From NCBI GenBank assembly GCA_029168955.1, contig JAPDOI010000011.1, positions 1 through 64,000 of the forward strand: 64,000 bases of DNA. The letters are read 5' to 3'. The position numbers were made by a program, and so were the translations under genes. The stretch comes from Aplectana chamaeleonis (Eukaryota; Nematoda; Chromadorea; Rhabditida; Cosmocercidae). How positions within the stretch are numbered: position 1 is the first letter of the stretch; the number at the start of each line of letters is the position of its first letter. Positions 1 through 12,600 of the stretch are shown one piece after another. The notes below the pieces were generated by a model that did not search any database, was not told the origin of the DNA, and was given only the letters and a program-made list of their open reading frames with translations.

Positions 1-72
1 GCAGTAATTGCAGATTTACCACTGATTGCCCGGAAAACTCTGGTAAATTTCTGGTACAGCCCCCGGCCTGAG

Positions 73-235
73 ATGACATCATCTGAAGGCCTACCCATTT
101 TCCATGAAATCCTGGCCGCGTCACCTGAAGCCCACCCGTATTCCACGTCATGACGTCATGTCATATGGAGCCCCACCCACTTCTCACGACGTCCTGGCGA
201 CGTCATCTGAAGCCCTACATACCGTATTTCCTGTA
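73..235. repeat. short tandem repeat with CRE-like palindromes
   Basis: The phrase ATCTGAAGCCC, or a close variant, recurs about every 43 bases, roughly 3.5 times, each time with CGTCA-rich sequence between. The copy near 151-158 contains the perfect palindrome TGACGTCA, the binding consensus of CREB/ATF bZIP factors. A regulatory role is only a possibility; the periodicity fits a small minisatellite. The rest of 1-900 holds no gene that I can support. Confidence 0.5.
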
Positions 236-914
236 ATTGAACACCCGGGTGTACTATTTTTCAACCTCCTCCAAAGGGGAGGTTCAATTAGAGGGAGGGG
301 TTAAATAGAGGGGAGGTTTTAGTTTTCAACCGACAATTCGAGAGTCAATATGGGCAAACAAGTTTATTAGGCAAATCAAAGTGGTACAATGATGAATTAC
401 TCTGCGAGCTTCAAGAAATCATCCTACTAATTATACGCTGCCTCGTGTGTGTGGTCGTCTGAATGTGTGTGAGTGTGAGTGTGACCATGAACGGAAATTA
501 GTCATCGTCACCCGTCGTTAACAATTGACACCCGGTTGTCACACACTGTCCACGCATGCAGCCTTGGTGATTGACCTCCCGTGTCAATGAGAAAACGAAA
601 ACATTCTACTGCATATATTAGGAATAATGCGTGCCTATTGCTTCAACTGCTCCTTTCTGCGATGAGTTCAAGAACTGAACATTAATCTAAACCGAAATGT
701 TCACCAATCCATGGAGAAGTGTGTCATAACTTCCTCCGTAGATTCTCTTCTTTCGAATCTGTGTCAGACTGTAAAGGGTTATGCACTGCATTGCGAAAGT
801 TCCCTGCGTGAAGTTGATTGAGCAAAGTGTAACTGATTTCCGTGAAAACATACAGTAGCGCACAAGTCCTTTTTCTGCAGAAGGGGCTTTTTGTGACGAA
901 TTTTGCTCATACAA

Positions 915-1207
915 CTCTGAGAAATATTGCCGCGACTCCGCCGCAACTCCTTCGACTTGGCGCCTGCTGGAGGAGTCGCGGGGGAGATGCGGGGCAGAAC
1001 CGCGGACTATTCTTTATTCACCGAATCGCGGTAGGGTCGCGGAAAAGTCCTGAGGGAGTCGCGGTAGATTTGCGAACGCTTGACACACGAAGAAGTCGCG
1101 GCAAAGCCGCGGAAGAGTTAAGGGTCGCTGGGGGGTTGCGGGACAGTCCGGGATCACGGTGGAGTCGCGGGGCAGTGGCGGAAGAGTCGCGGCAATATTT
1201 CTCAGAG
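915..1207. mobile_element. MITE-like element with CTCTGAGA inverted ends
   Basis: The left end CTCTGAGAAATATTGCCGCG at 915 recurs as its exact reverse complement ending at 1207, giving terminal inverted repeats of at least 23 bp around a 293-bp element. The interior is full of AGTCGCGG repeats. No transposase is present, so it would be non-autonomous. An element at about 46422-46980 starts with the same CTCTGAGA and also has internal CCGCG-type repeats. No target duplication is obvious. Open frames across it are by-products of the GC-rich repeats. Confidence 0.75.
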
Positions 1208-1304
1208 AAAGCGCCACATCGCCATATCTCGCTTCGAAATTGACGAAATGAATTTTAGGGGTAGTTTTCGTGGTCCTCTCAGTGAGGCGAATGTAGAGAG
1301 CCAT

Positions 1305-1380
1305 TGCAACTCCCGTAGTTATGAGGTTGGAATGGGTTAAAGATGAGGATTCGCCACCAGTTCTCACCAGCCATCTAGCA
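1305..1380. repeat. dispersed repeat (copies at 55085 and 56122)
   Basis: The stretch containing GGGTTAAAGATGAGGAT and CGCCACCAGTTCTCAC is nearly repeated at about 55085-55152, and inverted at about 56122-56180. At about 1672-1695 the end motif GCGCGTACGATGCCTTTAA matches the ends of a non-autonomous family near 42190, 42737 and 55268. So 1300-1700 is probably a truncated relic of that family. I see no gene between 1210 and 3000. Confidence 0.55.
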
Positions 1381-3009
1381 CTTATCATCCAAATTTGCAC
1401 AGTAGAAGCTTTTTATTTTTTAGTGATTTTGGTAGAAGAAAGGCAAAATAAATTTTCTCACCTAGAAAGTTTAAAGCGTGAAACCACTTCAGACGTTCAG
1501 AAAAACTTATTGCACTGGACACACCGAATTCCACGGAGGGGGTGGAAAGTCAACTTTTCAAAAAGTTTTTAAACGCGTTTATCCAAATCAGGAATTTTTG
1601 AGTTTTCTTTGCTATTATGGCTTACCTCAAGAGCTTGCCTACTCGAAAACATAGAAAAATAAGACACCGTTTTCTGCGCGTACGATGCCTTTAAGGCTGT
1701 TGAGCACAGCGAGGCACCGCCCTGCAATTTAAATAATTCATAGATCCTAAAGCACGACCACAAGTACGCCGCGAAGCGGCGTTGGTGTGCACCTTGTCAT
1801 AATACGCAGTCACCGCGTGGGCGGTCAGTTTCATTCAAGACCAATCTCTTAGCAATGTGTGTTTCTGACTCGATTTGTTGCAAGAAACATAATGACATCC
1901 TCGGTCCTTCGAATCATAACACAAATTAATCAAAAATGCAGTAAGATTTGGCTTCCCCAATTTTGAGGGACTGGCTAACTCAAAATGAGCAATTATTGCT
2001 TCTGGCTTTAACTACCCGTTTATAGACTATTGACCAAAAATAATTTTTCGAATAAAGCAAAAAGTTTACGAGGCCGTCTCCTGGAGCCCAAAATACGTTA
2101 GAATAACGTCCTGCTAACAACGTTAACTTTTTGTTGATCTCTGGTGATTTGAATCACAATTTTCTTTGTGGTACACCTGTTTAAAATTTTTTGAACGAAG
2201 TGCAAAATTAACACGGACAATTCGCATTGAAAGGGTTAACGCGGTTTTTCAAAAAATCCAAAACGCGTTAACGAAAAAAATTATTTTTCGAAAATTCAAT
2301 GTCTATTTGAGACCCATGTATTTCAAGATTTACTTACTGAATTTGAATGGGTGAACTTTCTCTGGAGCTTAGGTATTTGACACTACTAGTGAGTAACTTC
2401 GTTCATTTTTGATGTCTGATTTCTATAACTTTCATACTATTCAGTGCGAGACGGAACTAGATTAGCTTGATTAGTGGATGTTTGTTATACTGTTCTTGTG
2501 GAACACTATGAAATTTTTCCCAAGAAGTTAGCTATGAGATATCCATGTGGGCAGTCAAAAATATCAGATGACTAGGAACGAGAAAATTTTTTTAAGTTGT
2601 TCCGTTAGATCGTTTTTTCTTCTTGGGTTTCATGACTTGATGAAAAGCTATACATAGCAATGCAGCGTTGAGCACACTACCTCTTTCTAACGAGAGCTCA
2701 CATCCATTATGAACTTAGTTGGGGGGAAAACTCCGATATGAAAATAGTGCCAGAAATGCCTCTGAAGTGCTCCAAAAGGCGTTTCGCGCCCACTTTAATG
2801 ACATTTGTTAGCTTAGCCTCAGTTGGGTTTTAAACCGGCGATGCTGTATTCTAAGAAGCTCATCTTCGAATTTATTTTTCACAGCATCGTGTATAAACAC
2901 AGTGTGTATTTCGATTAAAATAATGCTTTTGATTGATTGGTGTAGAAGAGTTAAACGTGCTCGAATTGCACACTGCAGTTGTCTCGCAACGATATGGTTT
3001 GTCCGCAAT

Positions 3010-3130
3010 TTGGCAATCGTTTGAATGGGTAGATTAAAGGAGATGGACGGCTTATTTGTTGAGCACGTTTTGCTGTAATTAGTTCGAAACGAATGCTGCC
3101 CTATTTAATTCTTTCCTTATTGCAGACGAT
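3010..3130. repeat. dispersed repeat shared with 17090-17160
   Basis: The stretch GGACGGCTTATTTGTTG followed by a GTGCTGCTAAT-like segment is shared with about 17115-17160, inside the insertion that interrupts the second LINE. This suggests a relic of the same element family. Flanks on both sides (1700-3000 and 3130-3790) are AT-rich with no supported gene. The part at 3540-3640 is rich in TTCGAA motifs. Confidence 0.4.
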
Positions 3131-3794
3131 TGTTTGCTCGAAAGGTTCGTTGACACACACGATGCCCGACTGGCCTGCCTGATCAGTGCAGAGGTGATCT
3201 TCCTGGAAGCATTCGTTGAAATCTTCCTATCGGTGTAGGCAATCGGCAACGTGGACATTCAATTGCTGTCAAATGAATCAATGGCTCGAATATCGAGATC
3301 GAATTTTGAAAATAGCAACGCGTGCACTGCTCCACTGGCACATCTTGAGCCTTTTTGACTCCACCGTCCCAATTTCAATTTTGGTCAACGCGGCTGCAGA
3401 AAATTATTGAATACGATGTCTTCTTTACCGCCAAAACGCGATAACGTCATTATCTTCAAAAATTTTTTTTAGAATTCTCGAAGCAAGGCCGAATTTTAGC
3501 CATGTTAATTTTCGTAGATAAACTTTGCAGGAAGCATTTTCGAATTAAGGTTTTCTAAATATATTCGGAAGATCGTGAATTTTTCAAGGGAGAAATAATA
3601 TTCGAAAATCAAAATTTTCGAATATTTTTTCTATTTTCGGATAACCTTTCTCAAATTCACTAATGATAGTCGATGTTATAAGTTTTGAGCGTCATTTACT
3701 GTGACATGCGCTTTGTACAAATCTCGCGTCGAGTGACCACAAGTTTAGGCACGCGCGTGACGCCGCAGGCGTGGCATTGATGTATTAAGAATTT

Positions 3795-3875
3795 GCACTG
3801 TGGCGCTCGCCCGCACGGACTCGAGCGCGCGGCTGCAAAGCGTGTCAAGACGCAATTGCTGATCCGAATTTCCAG
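3795..3875. repeat. half copy of the CTGTGCTT MITE family
   Basis: The segment with CTCGAGCGCGCGGCTGCAAA then GCGTGTCAAGACGCAATTGC and CCGAATTTC matches the right half of the five full-length elements at 24826, 30554, 39011, 41154 and 53131. The matching left half is missing, so this is a truncated copy. Confidence 0.6.
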
Positions 3876-4099
3876 ATAATCGTCTTAATTTCCATGTCGT
3901 TCAATAAATTTGGTTTTCATTCTGAACCGCTGCCGTTAGAAAAGGAAAATGGATCGAGCGGGTGTTTGCTTGCTCGGCAGAATATCCAGGGCGATTCTAA
4001 TCGCTCCGCTATTGGCGTCGACCGCTCGGTTAGTCTTTATAACGGCAAGGGCGCGCGTTTAGCACAAGAAGCACGTGAGCGCTTTGGGGCGGCAAAATT

Positions 4100-4310
4100 G
4101 ACCATCACCACCTTCGATAGGATCGGGTCTCCCCCACAAAGACACGGTCCATGTCGCCGCCCACGTGAGCAGTGGGGAGTCATCCGCCACCGCGGTCCGC
4201 GACAGGGACATCATCCACGCCACTTTCGACCGCCGAGAGCTTCCCCGCTGAGCTACCATTGAGACCTCAGCGGTTTCAAAAAATCGTCCAGAGAGTTGGC
4301 AACTGTAGCT
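4100..4310. repeat. dispersed repeat shared with 23285-23480
   Basis: The segment with GATCGGGTCTCCCCCACAA, GTCCGCGACAGGGACATCA and GACCTCAGCGGTTTCAAAAA aligns along about 200 bp with 23285-23480. Both copies are GC-rich and probably part of one non-coding repeat. Overlapping open frames on both strands (up to 154 codons) have no recognisable domain and are judged chance. Confidence 0.6.
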
Positions 4311-5114
4311 CTTTCCACAGAAAGTGTGCGTTCCAAAAAACATTCTGGCAAACGCGTCATGGAAACGCGGCAACGGCCACGATGAAACGTTTTCGCGACC
4401 GCAATTCGCCACCATTTGGAAAGCGAGTTTGTCCATGGTGACCGATTGCTTGTTCCTCCCAGAGTCAGGGCAGTATACGTTGGAACGCTTACTAATCATG
4501 ATTTTAGGCGCGTGTCCAATCAACGTTTTTATCTAGCAAAACGCGGACCATGATTTTTGTATATAATTATCAAGGTGCAATCACGGCCACGTGGGCGCAA
4601 TTTTGACGTATAATTGATATTCGCATCCATGGAAACTTAGTTATTTGTCCATGGTGATTGCTTTTCCTCCCAGAGCGTTGTGGGAACGTTCTGAACCACT
4701 TTCCCGGCGCACGGCGCACTCCCCGAAAGGCAACACACTTTTCTCGGCGCTCGACGCATTCCCAGTTGGGTACAACACACTTTTCCGTGCTCGGCAACTC
4801 ATATTTGGGCCTGGCCAACAGGAGTCATCGATAACGGATTGGCGCATCAAACGAGTTCATGCGCCGTGTCAAATCGTGTACGAACGCCACCGGCCTCCCG
4901 TGACGTCATCGCCAGCCAAACGCGCGTCCGAGGTCATGCAGGCGCTGAACGCAGACCGGAATGCCATGCGGGAATCCTGCCGTTTGCCCCGCACAGTCGA
5001 AATGGGACGGTTCGCGCGTTAGAAACGCCAGAATGTCTGAGTAAGCACACAATGAGCCTTCCGCATTTCTTGAAGGACTTGAGGCCGACATTTCTCACGT
5101 TCACTCTCTCTCTG

Positions 5115-5115
<1 letters not shown>

Positions 5116-5183
<68 letters not shown>

Positions 5184-5510
5184 ACACACACACACAGATG
5201 GTCACACATCACACAGATTCCGGCACACACAGACACACACAGCAGAGCACACACATCCGTACACCGACACACACATACACACACAGACACAGATGGTCAC
5301 ACACACACACAGAACACAGACATACAGACACACTTACAGACACATACACACATACAGGCATTGTAGACGACTTGTTTTTCACAGACACACACATGGTCAC
5401 ACACACACACACACATCACACACACACACACACATACACATACACACATACATATCACACACATATTGAGCCAGACACACACAGATAGCCACACATGTCG
5501 CGTCACACAT

Positions 5511-5546
<36 letters not shown>

Positions 5547-5550
5547 TGGT

Positions 5551-5585
<35 letters not shown>

Positions 5586-5598
5586 CACTTTCACACAC

Positions 5599-5639
<41 letters not shown>

Positions 5640-5670
5640 TCACACACATATACACACACACATATACACA

Positions 5671-5708
<38 letters not shown>

Positions 5709-5755
5709 TGACACACACACACACATGGGGTTGGAACACACACACACACTATCAT

Positions 5756-5799
<44 letters not shown>

Positions 5800-5800
5800 C
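5116..5800. repeat. CA/TG dinucleotide microsatellite
   Basis: About 685 bp of nearly pure CA repeats on the plus strand, broken by short words such as GATGGTCACACA that themselves recur. All long open frames here translate to His-Thr or Cys-Val repeats and are artefacts. Confidence 0.97.
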
Positions 5801-5889
5801 TGTGTACACGTTCCAAGGAGAACTGATCTGCAGGGCTCGGCCTTTGACATTTCCGGTGTAGGCTTGGTATAAAACCATGGTTGATCGTT

Positions 5890-6500
5890 ATCACACTATC
5901 GCCGCATTCAATGCGTCCAACACCATCCCCGGAGACACAAAGGTTTCATACACAGAACATGACGTGCAGCTAGAGAGCACGTGGTCCTATTGTGTGTCAA
6001 CATACAGGTGTTTGTGATCTACCCCATCGCGAAGGAAGTCAAACTGCGATCCGCTATTCGCCCTATCATGATGGAACGATGACAAAACGCATTTTTCAAG
6101 AATCAAATTTGCCATGTTCTGCTTCTAGAAGTCCTTGCAAGGATTCGAATCTTTGGCACCCTGAGATGCCGTCAAAAGCGTAAATTACCCAAGTTTAGCG
6201 GTTTTAATTTGGCACACCTTCGACGCTGGAGACCTCTTCTCATTCTGGCTGCCCCAGATATGTGCTCTCTCATGCGAGCTGGCTACAAAATACCGCATGT
6301 GTGTTGCGGCCGCGTCGAGAAGACGGTGTGCTGCTATCCGCGATAGCGCTGGGCCATCCTGTACCACGTGCCCTGTTTTAAACTTTCGCAGCACGTGCTC
6401 CTGCGTGAAATTCTCGCTCGAATGGGCCTAAAAAAGCCTTTGATGAATGTGGTCACTCGAGTTGAATGCATATTCGGTTACAACTTGATGCTGCGGTTTC
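5890..6500. mobile_element. repeat element related to the insertion in LINE 2
   Basis: The word CGCCGCATTCAATGCG at about 5900 and the reverse-oriented CTCGAGTTGAATGCATATTC at about 6458 both recur at one end of the 16675-17265 insertion. Both elements contain CACGTG words inside (here at about 6365 and 6393). The two words mark probable ends of a copy about 0.6 kb long. Boundaries are approximate and there is no coding sequence that I recognise. Confidence 0.45.
6183..6198 (+). other. SL1-like spliced-leader sequence fragment
   Basis: AATTACCCAAGTTT at 6183-6196 is a 14-nt exact match to the core of the 22-nt nematode SL1 leader, followed by AG where SL1 has GAG. The usual 5' GGTTT and the GT donor that follows SL1 in an SL RNA gene are absent, so this is not a working SL RNA gene. 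It could be a retroposed trans-spliced cDNA end or chance. The SL1 sequence used is from general knowledge. Confidence 0.4.
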
Positions 6501-7004
6501 TCTGAGAAGCTGTGTGTATGAGACACAGCATTGATAATCCGTTCAAATCCCTAACCATGCGTCAGAGATCCACAGGAGGTTTGCCAAAGTGGGAATTCCA
6601 TAGCTTGCGTAGATAAAAGTACACCAATGGCAATTTCAGGATGTTCAAGAAAAGCTGTCTCGGACTGGGCTACCAAACTTGTTTCTAGGGGTTGTTTTGG
6701 GTTCTGATCACGAGTCTGAGGCTCACATTTGTCAATATTCGTGAAAATTCCATCTAATTTGGTCCGAAGCTTCACGGGGAAATTTGCAGGAGAAACGCCA
6801 CTTCTTGACGATTTCTGGAATGCTACGATGAAATCAGCCAAAGCTTCTGCAGAGGATATTCGACTGTCGATAATTTATCGTTGGTGGGTATCGGTCAAAG
6901 TTCAATTTCACTGTACACGAATTTGAGGTCCATTTTTCGATTTTCGAAAGTAACGAAAAGGATCAGTCAGGCGCCCCTACGCGACCTTTTGAATATCTGC
7001 AGCC

Positions 7005-8690
7005 ATATATTTAGTGTATACTGGACTTACATCAGCGCACTCCAAGCTTGGCGCGTATGGCTGCAACGTTAGGGGAGACGACACTTAACAACGCGATTCT
7101 TGCAAAATTAACAAAGAGAGGGAATTGATGAATTCAGAGTGGGTTCAGTATCACTGATTGCTACACATGTGCTCCTTCACAGTTTAGTCACTACAAGATG
7201 AATGCATAAGAAGGTGGTACATCAATGTCTTATGCACAGTCCGATGAGCTGATACTGGTATACCGTTGGTTGCATGTTCGACCTGTCATTTCGAGCGCAC
7301 TATACTGGCTTAAAAGCTTCTGGTTTATCAGGAAAACTCTTATATGTGATGTGTTCAGAAAAACATGCTCAGAAGCAAGGAAAAATTTCTCCATAGATCT
7401 AATTTCTGTCTTATTTCTCTAAAGAACGATGTCCAGATTTTTCCGAACTCAAGCCCCTTTAAATCGAATTGCCGGCGCCAGAGCATTTTCGAAACTCAGT
7501 GAACACTGAGCCAAATTGATTTTGAACGTTCCCACGCGCTGGGAGAAATATGTTAGCCCTCTTTCGAAACCAACCGACTTTTACAAAGGATTATAATTCT
7601 TCTGATATGGTTGACGCTGATCACTCTGCGTGTGCCCTGTTTGCAACAAGGTGCCTCCATAAACAGAGTTTCTACCGGCGCCCGAAATATGTTCATCAGT
7701 GCTCCGAGGACCAGTACAATTAACTGAAGGAGGAACGAAGGAATTTGGCAAATTAGCAAATCCCACTTTGTCCTATCTGTGGTGAGAAACAAAGAAGTCA
7801 AAGAAGGATTGGCCGTTCATTGTCAAGAAGAGCATTCCTAGAATGGAGCGTGCGGTCGTCTGTCTCATCTTTGCCAACGAAAACGAATACAAGGTTTCAG
7901 AATTTTCTCTTGCTTAGTGAAGGTGAATTAATACATTCGGCACCGGACCTCGAAGTACCGAATCGCAATACCCTAAATGCTTTGGAATCACCATACAGCC
8001 ACGTTCAGACCTTCAAGTCATAAAAGAGGGTATGCCTGATCCGCGCCGATGGTTTGTACTCGAAGATGAGTTGACCGGAAATTCAATACGTTATTCAGTC
8101 CTTTTGCTTCTCTGTAAATAAAGGAAACTTTGGAGATTAATTTTGATTTAGCTTCATGGCTATCAGACGAGTGTGAAAAAAATTGCACTTCGCTTATGCA
8201 TAGGTCTTCAGTGGACAAGAGAATAGAAGAAGCATTAGAGACAGAGCGAAGCCTAGCAACAATCCAGGACCTTCATGAACAACTACAGGAGATGAGGCGC
8301 AGGTCACCCAGCACCGGAGCTGGACGTCCCAGTGTATATGACTCACAAAAAAAAGCGAATTCTGCAATGTTTCACACTTCTAGATTGTAGATTATTCTTT
8401 CTGTCTTGTAGATTATACTCTGAAAAATTTGCGAAACGATGTTGCCAGACGACAAACAGAGATGAATATTGAGGCACCACACTCCCATGTGCATTCATCT
8501 TGTATTGACCAAACTGTGAAGGAATACATGTGTGGCGGTTGGTATACCGGGCCACTAGGTCTCATCAATTCCCTTTTCTTATTAATTTTGCAAAGAATCG
8601 CGTTGTTGGGTGTCGTCTCCCCTAAAACTGCAGCTATACATGCATGTTTGGGAGGCCGATGTAAGCCTGCAGCATACACTGCATATCATA
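7005..8690. mobile_element. 1.7-kb foldback element
   Basis: About 200 bp at 7005-7206 is repeated inverted at 8488-8690. Matching words include GGGGAGACGACACTTAACAA against its counterpart near 8615, and CCTTCACAGTTTAGTC against its counterpart near 8510. The arms are roughly 85 percent alike by eye. The 1.3-kb interior holds a coiled-coil-like open frame (8115-8389) but no recognised transposase. Such structures are typical of foldback or MULE-like transposons; the superfamily is not determined. Confidence 0.7.
8118..8390 (+). CDS. uncharacterised coiled-coil-like reading frame
   Basis: About 90 codons, open from after a TAA at 8115 to a stop at 8388. There is no ATG at the start; the first ATG-like option is a TTG at 8130, so it may be an exon or a relic. 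The middle part is rich in Glu, Arg and Leu (near RIEEALETERSLATIQDL) and would form an amphipathic helix or coiled coil, followed by a Ser/Pro/Gly-rich tail. It lies inside the foldback element. Function is unknown. It could be element-encoded, a captured exon, or chance. Confidence 0.25.
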   Translation: MKETLEINFDLASWLSDECEKNCTSLMHRSSVDKRIEEALETERSLATIQDLHEQLQEMRRRSPSTGAGRPSVYDSQKKANSAMFHTSRL

Positions 8691-8699
8691 ATTACCTAT

Positions 8700-9600
8700 T
8701 GGTATACGGGCGAAGAACTGCGATGCGGGTTATTGACGCGCCCCAGTGCGACGCCGCGTCGCTAACGCGCTTCCGGCTGGGGAGAGCAGAGGTGTGGTAG
8801 ATTTATGTTTATCAAAAATACTTTGTACTTTTATTATTTATTTTGGCGAAAAGTCACGTTTTCCGCGCTTATTAATCTTTTATTATATTTTTATTCCATA
8901 GTATTTTAGCAGTTTTTTGATTATGCAAGTATGTTCCAGGCAAAGGAGAAGGAAACAGTGGTTTGGTGGATTTTTCCCCAGCTTTTTTAAATAGTGCTGC
9001 AGTCTTTTGTTTGAGAAGTTCTAATGCTGAGTTTCTTTTCTGGAAAAAAAAATTAATGGGGACTTAGTCACAACTTCTCAGACCTTTTTCCACTTCGATT
9101 CTTATAGCGGAAAATCTCTTTCGAGTGCTTCTTTTTTTGTTACACCTAGTGATCTCATCGTGGTAAGAAGATGGTTTAGCAAGAAATTATCATGGTTAAA
9201 GTTTTTCAGTAGAGTTTTCAAAAAAGGATCACTGGTTTATAGCTCTGGTGAAAACACTAAACCCAACTTGAGTTTGCTAATATTTATTTTAAAAAATTAA
9301 AAAAAAAAACTAAAAAAATACTTCTGAGCTTTGCAGAAATGTTCCTGCTAATAGAATTGATTAAAAACCTGATCTAATTAATTTTGACTCGAATTATGTA
9401 AGCATAAATTTTACGACAGCAGTCAACTGTTCGATTTATGGGGATACCATGCCAGTAGCAGCTGTTGGCGGCGTTCCGGGAGGACATCAAGCAGCATATT
9501 TTGAAGGATTAGCTTACCTTTTTTATTTGTTTTTGAGTTTTTCTAAAATTTAGATTTCGACGCTCAGAATCATAAGCCGAGGTTCGATGAAGTCAGATTA
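8700..9600. other. AT-rich intergenic stretch, no gene seen
   Basis: The stretch holds poly-A and AT-rich runs (around 9290-9320) and no reading frame or repeat that I can support. Confidence 0.5.
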
Positions 9601-12600
9601 CCTTATCTTCCTCTTCTTTGCAGCCGCAGGGGGTTTTATCAAAGGTTCAGAAACGGGCGGCTGAAAGCAGATTCGTCCACAAATCCATTCTTGTAAAGAG
9701 TGGTAGGCCTCTTTGGAGCATTCGAATAGGTGTTCGGTTATTGTGTACGGCTACCGCAGGATCGGGCACTCGTCCGGCTTACTGTGATCGATCTTATGCA
9801 AGAATGACATCAGCATGGGAGAATGACCGCAGCGTAACGAGGCAAAGGTGCTTCTAGGCGCCTACCGAGTTCCATCTCGGTGTCGCTGATACTATCGTTA
9901 GTACGACCCCCAATATGGGATTGACGGTCATCCTACTCAAGTGATCCCCTGACGAACTTGGTGTGCTCCGCACGATAAAGACACGAACGATCCGGATTAA
10001 GGAGTCCGTCCATCTTTGTATATTAACTTTCTCAGGAGCATCCGCATAAATGCGGCTTCTAATATCTCTCTCTCTCCTGGGATTCATGATCCTTCTTCTT
10101 AATGGGTAGTCGGGCTGTGACAATGTTAGTAACCAGTTGCTGCGCAGAGTTGGCAGTGCTCTTTAACTGGCAGAATTCGGGCTTCCAGCATGAAGATGTT
10201 CCACTGGGGTGCTTTTAGCACACCTTTTCTGTAGCAATCGAAGAGCAGCATTTTGGACTCGCTGCATCTTTGTCCACGATGAATCCCGATATCATGTGCT
10301 GCCATACCGGTGTAGCGTGCTCCAACGCCGGCCTGCAATATTGCCTTGTAGGTGGTCAAAATTGTCTCCCTTGCTACTTCCCGACGTTCCTCCCAGAGGC
10401 TCGTAGGACGTTGAGCTTTGCTTTCACTGTCAGCCTGTTTCTGCTCGGTATTCTTGTGGAACCTCAGCAGAAGGGATCCAATACTAGGCCGAGCGAAGCT
10501 TAGGAAGAAAACGTCACAGCAGGCAGACAGAGCGTCCTCCCAGAGGAATTCAAAACGGGATGGAAAGCGCAGTGTTCCATAGGAGTCAGTGGAGAAAGCT
10601 GGTACAGATGATTTGGCAGACAGAGACGGTAGAGCATCATATCATCAAGAAAGTTCTTCAGAACGATGAGGTAGCCTTAAATGATCTTGCGTGCAGCTAC
10701 ATTAATATCTCTGTCCCGGCACAAGATGGTGATGTCATCCCGCGCCACCTGGCAACGACTTTGATGTCACTCGGGGGAACGGGCAAATCTTCCAGGTAAA
10801 AGGCCCCCTTCCAGACCAGAGCAGAACGATATGGCGTCCTCCTTGAGGGACACACCGGCAGCGATCAGGATGCTATTAGAAGACATGTCCCTGAAACAGC
10901 ACGCCTGCTCAGCGCCCGCTGATGAGTGCTGTAATCCATCACTTCTGCCAAGGCGGGATGAGTGGACCTCAACTAGCTTCTCCGGACAGTATGCCCAAGT
11001 TGACAGTGTCAAACGCCTTCGTGAGGTCAGGGCTGCTCCAGCAGGGACGATGTGAGGAAGGCAGTGGCGTTGAAGCCATCCAAAACATAGCTCACAATCT
11101 CCAGCAGCGCCGTGGTGGTAGAGTGTAATTTGCGGAATCCATGCTAATTGCTGCTGATTGTTATTATGCTCGGCAAGCTCGCCCGACGACCAGTTTCTCA
11201 ACGACCTTTGCGATTGGTGATAACAGACTTGATGGTCTGTATCGCCTTAGCCAAATCGATGGTGATTTACCTGCCTTGAGCAGCGGAGACGACGCTTGCC
11301 ATTTCAGTCTTAGGGTGCGATGCACGTGCGAAAGGATGTGTTGATGACGTCAGCCAGGATTGGCGCCGTCTCAGTCGGCAGTTTCACTTCCAAGATCGCT
11401 GGACTAATGCCATCCCGGCCTACGGCCTTCGAGTTGCGCATCTCTTTTGCCACCTTTTCAATCTGCCAGACGTCACCGCTTCTGCTTCATTCATGGAGTG
11501 GCAACTTACAGAGCTCTCTTTACCAGTCACTCGATTTTGTTCCCTCTCTCTTAGCCTGAGTTATGTAGAATTCTTTCCGAGAGCAGTTGCAGCCTCCTTT
11601 CCCGATTTGAAGACTCCATTCTCGAACTCGATCGTACCAGAAGTGAGTTGGTGGAGAATTACTCTTGCCCGAGATCTTCTTTAGGAGCTTTCCAAGTTGA
11701 CGCTCCATCACTCTTGAAATTCGTCTTCTCTGCTTGAATTTCTCCCAACACTCGCTTCTTTGTGCGTAACGTCCAGATCTCGCTTAATCTCGCTATCCAG
11801 CTCAGCAATGGTCGGATCCAGGTGATCTGCCACTCTCTTTGCATCCCTTGTCCTTATCTTCTCCAAGATTTCCCTGGTGACGTTGGGAAAGAAGGTCTTA
11901 ACTCGGCCCTCCCGGAATGGCGGCTTTGTTGCGCATGCGAATAGCGTCCGTCAAGTGACGCTCTTTCTGGTGCACGTTTCCATTCATGGGTGAGTCATCC
12001 ACATGGCCGAAAGTGCCACACTCCTGAACAAGCGCCAGTCTGCGAGGCAAAGGTGAAGATGGACCTTTGACGGATACTGCTGTGAATAAGGAGCAAGAAA
12101 ATTAGAGAGATCGGCATGGACAAAACAGGGATATGATCGCTGGACAGAGTTGTAGCGGTAGACCAAGAGCAGGCGCTGGAGAGAGATTAGATGATACAAG
12201 AGAGATGTCTGGACTGAAGAGGATCGGCTGCGTTGGCCGGGAGACGAAATGGGGCTGATCATCGTTGAGAATGGCTCAGATCGCACTCCTCCGCCCATTC
12301 TTGGCAATCTTCTCCTCTAGCGTCAGTGTCAAGCGACGAAACCAGAGATATGAGCGGTGAAATCGCCTGCGAAGACAACAGAGGGTGAAAGTGGGCAGTC
12401 GTACAATTGTTTGGAGTGAGGGAGTAGGGTCGTAAGATTGAAGGACAGGACGTAGTAGGAGGGATATAGATATTAAAAAGAGATATGGGTGTTTTTAAAG
12501 AGGAGATGGATAGGTAGGTTACTCGAGTACCAAATCGCTTTGGTGTGTTTGGTATGATATGAGAGGGTAGATTTGATAATACGAAAGTGGAAACTCCTCC

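Noticed and set aside
4839..5894. Several open frames of 60-175 codons across the CA repeat
   Set aside because: They translate to His-Thr or Cys-Val runs in all frames and strands, which is the trivial result of a dinucleotide repeat.
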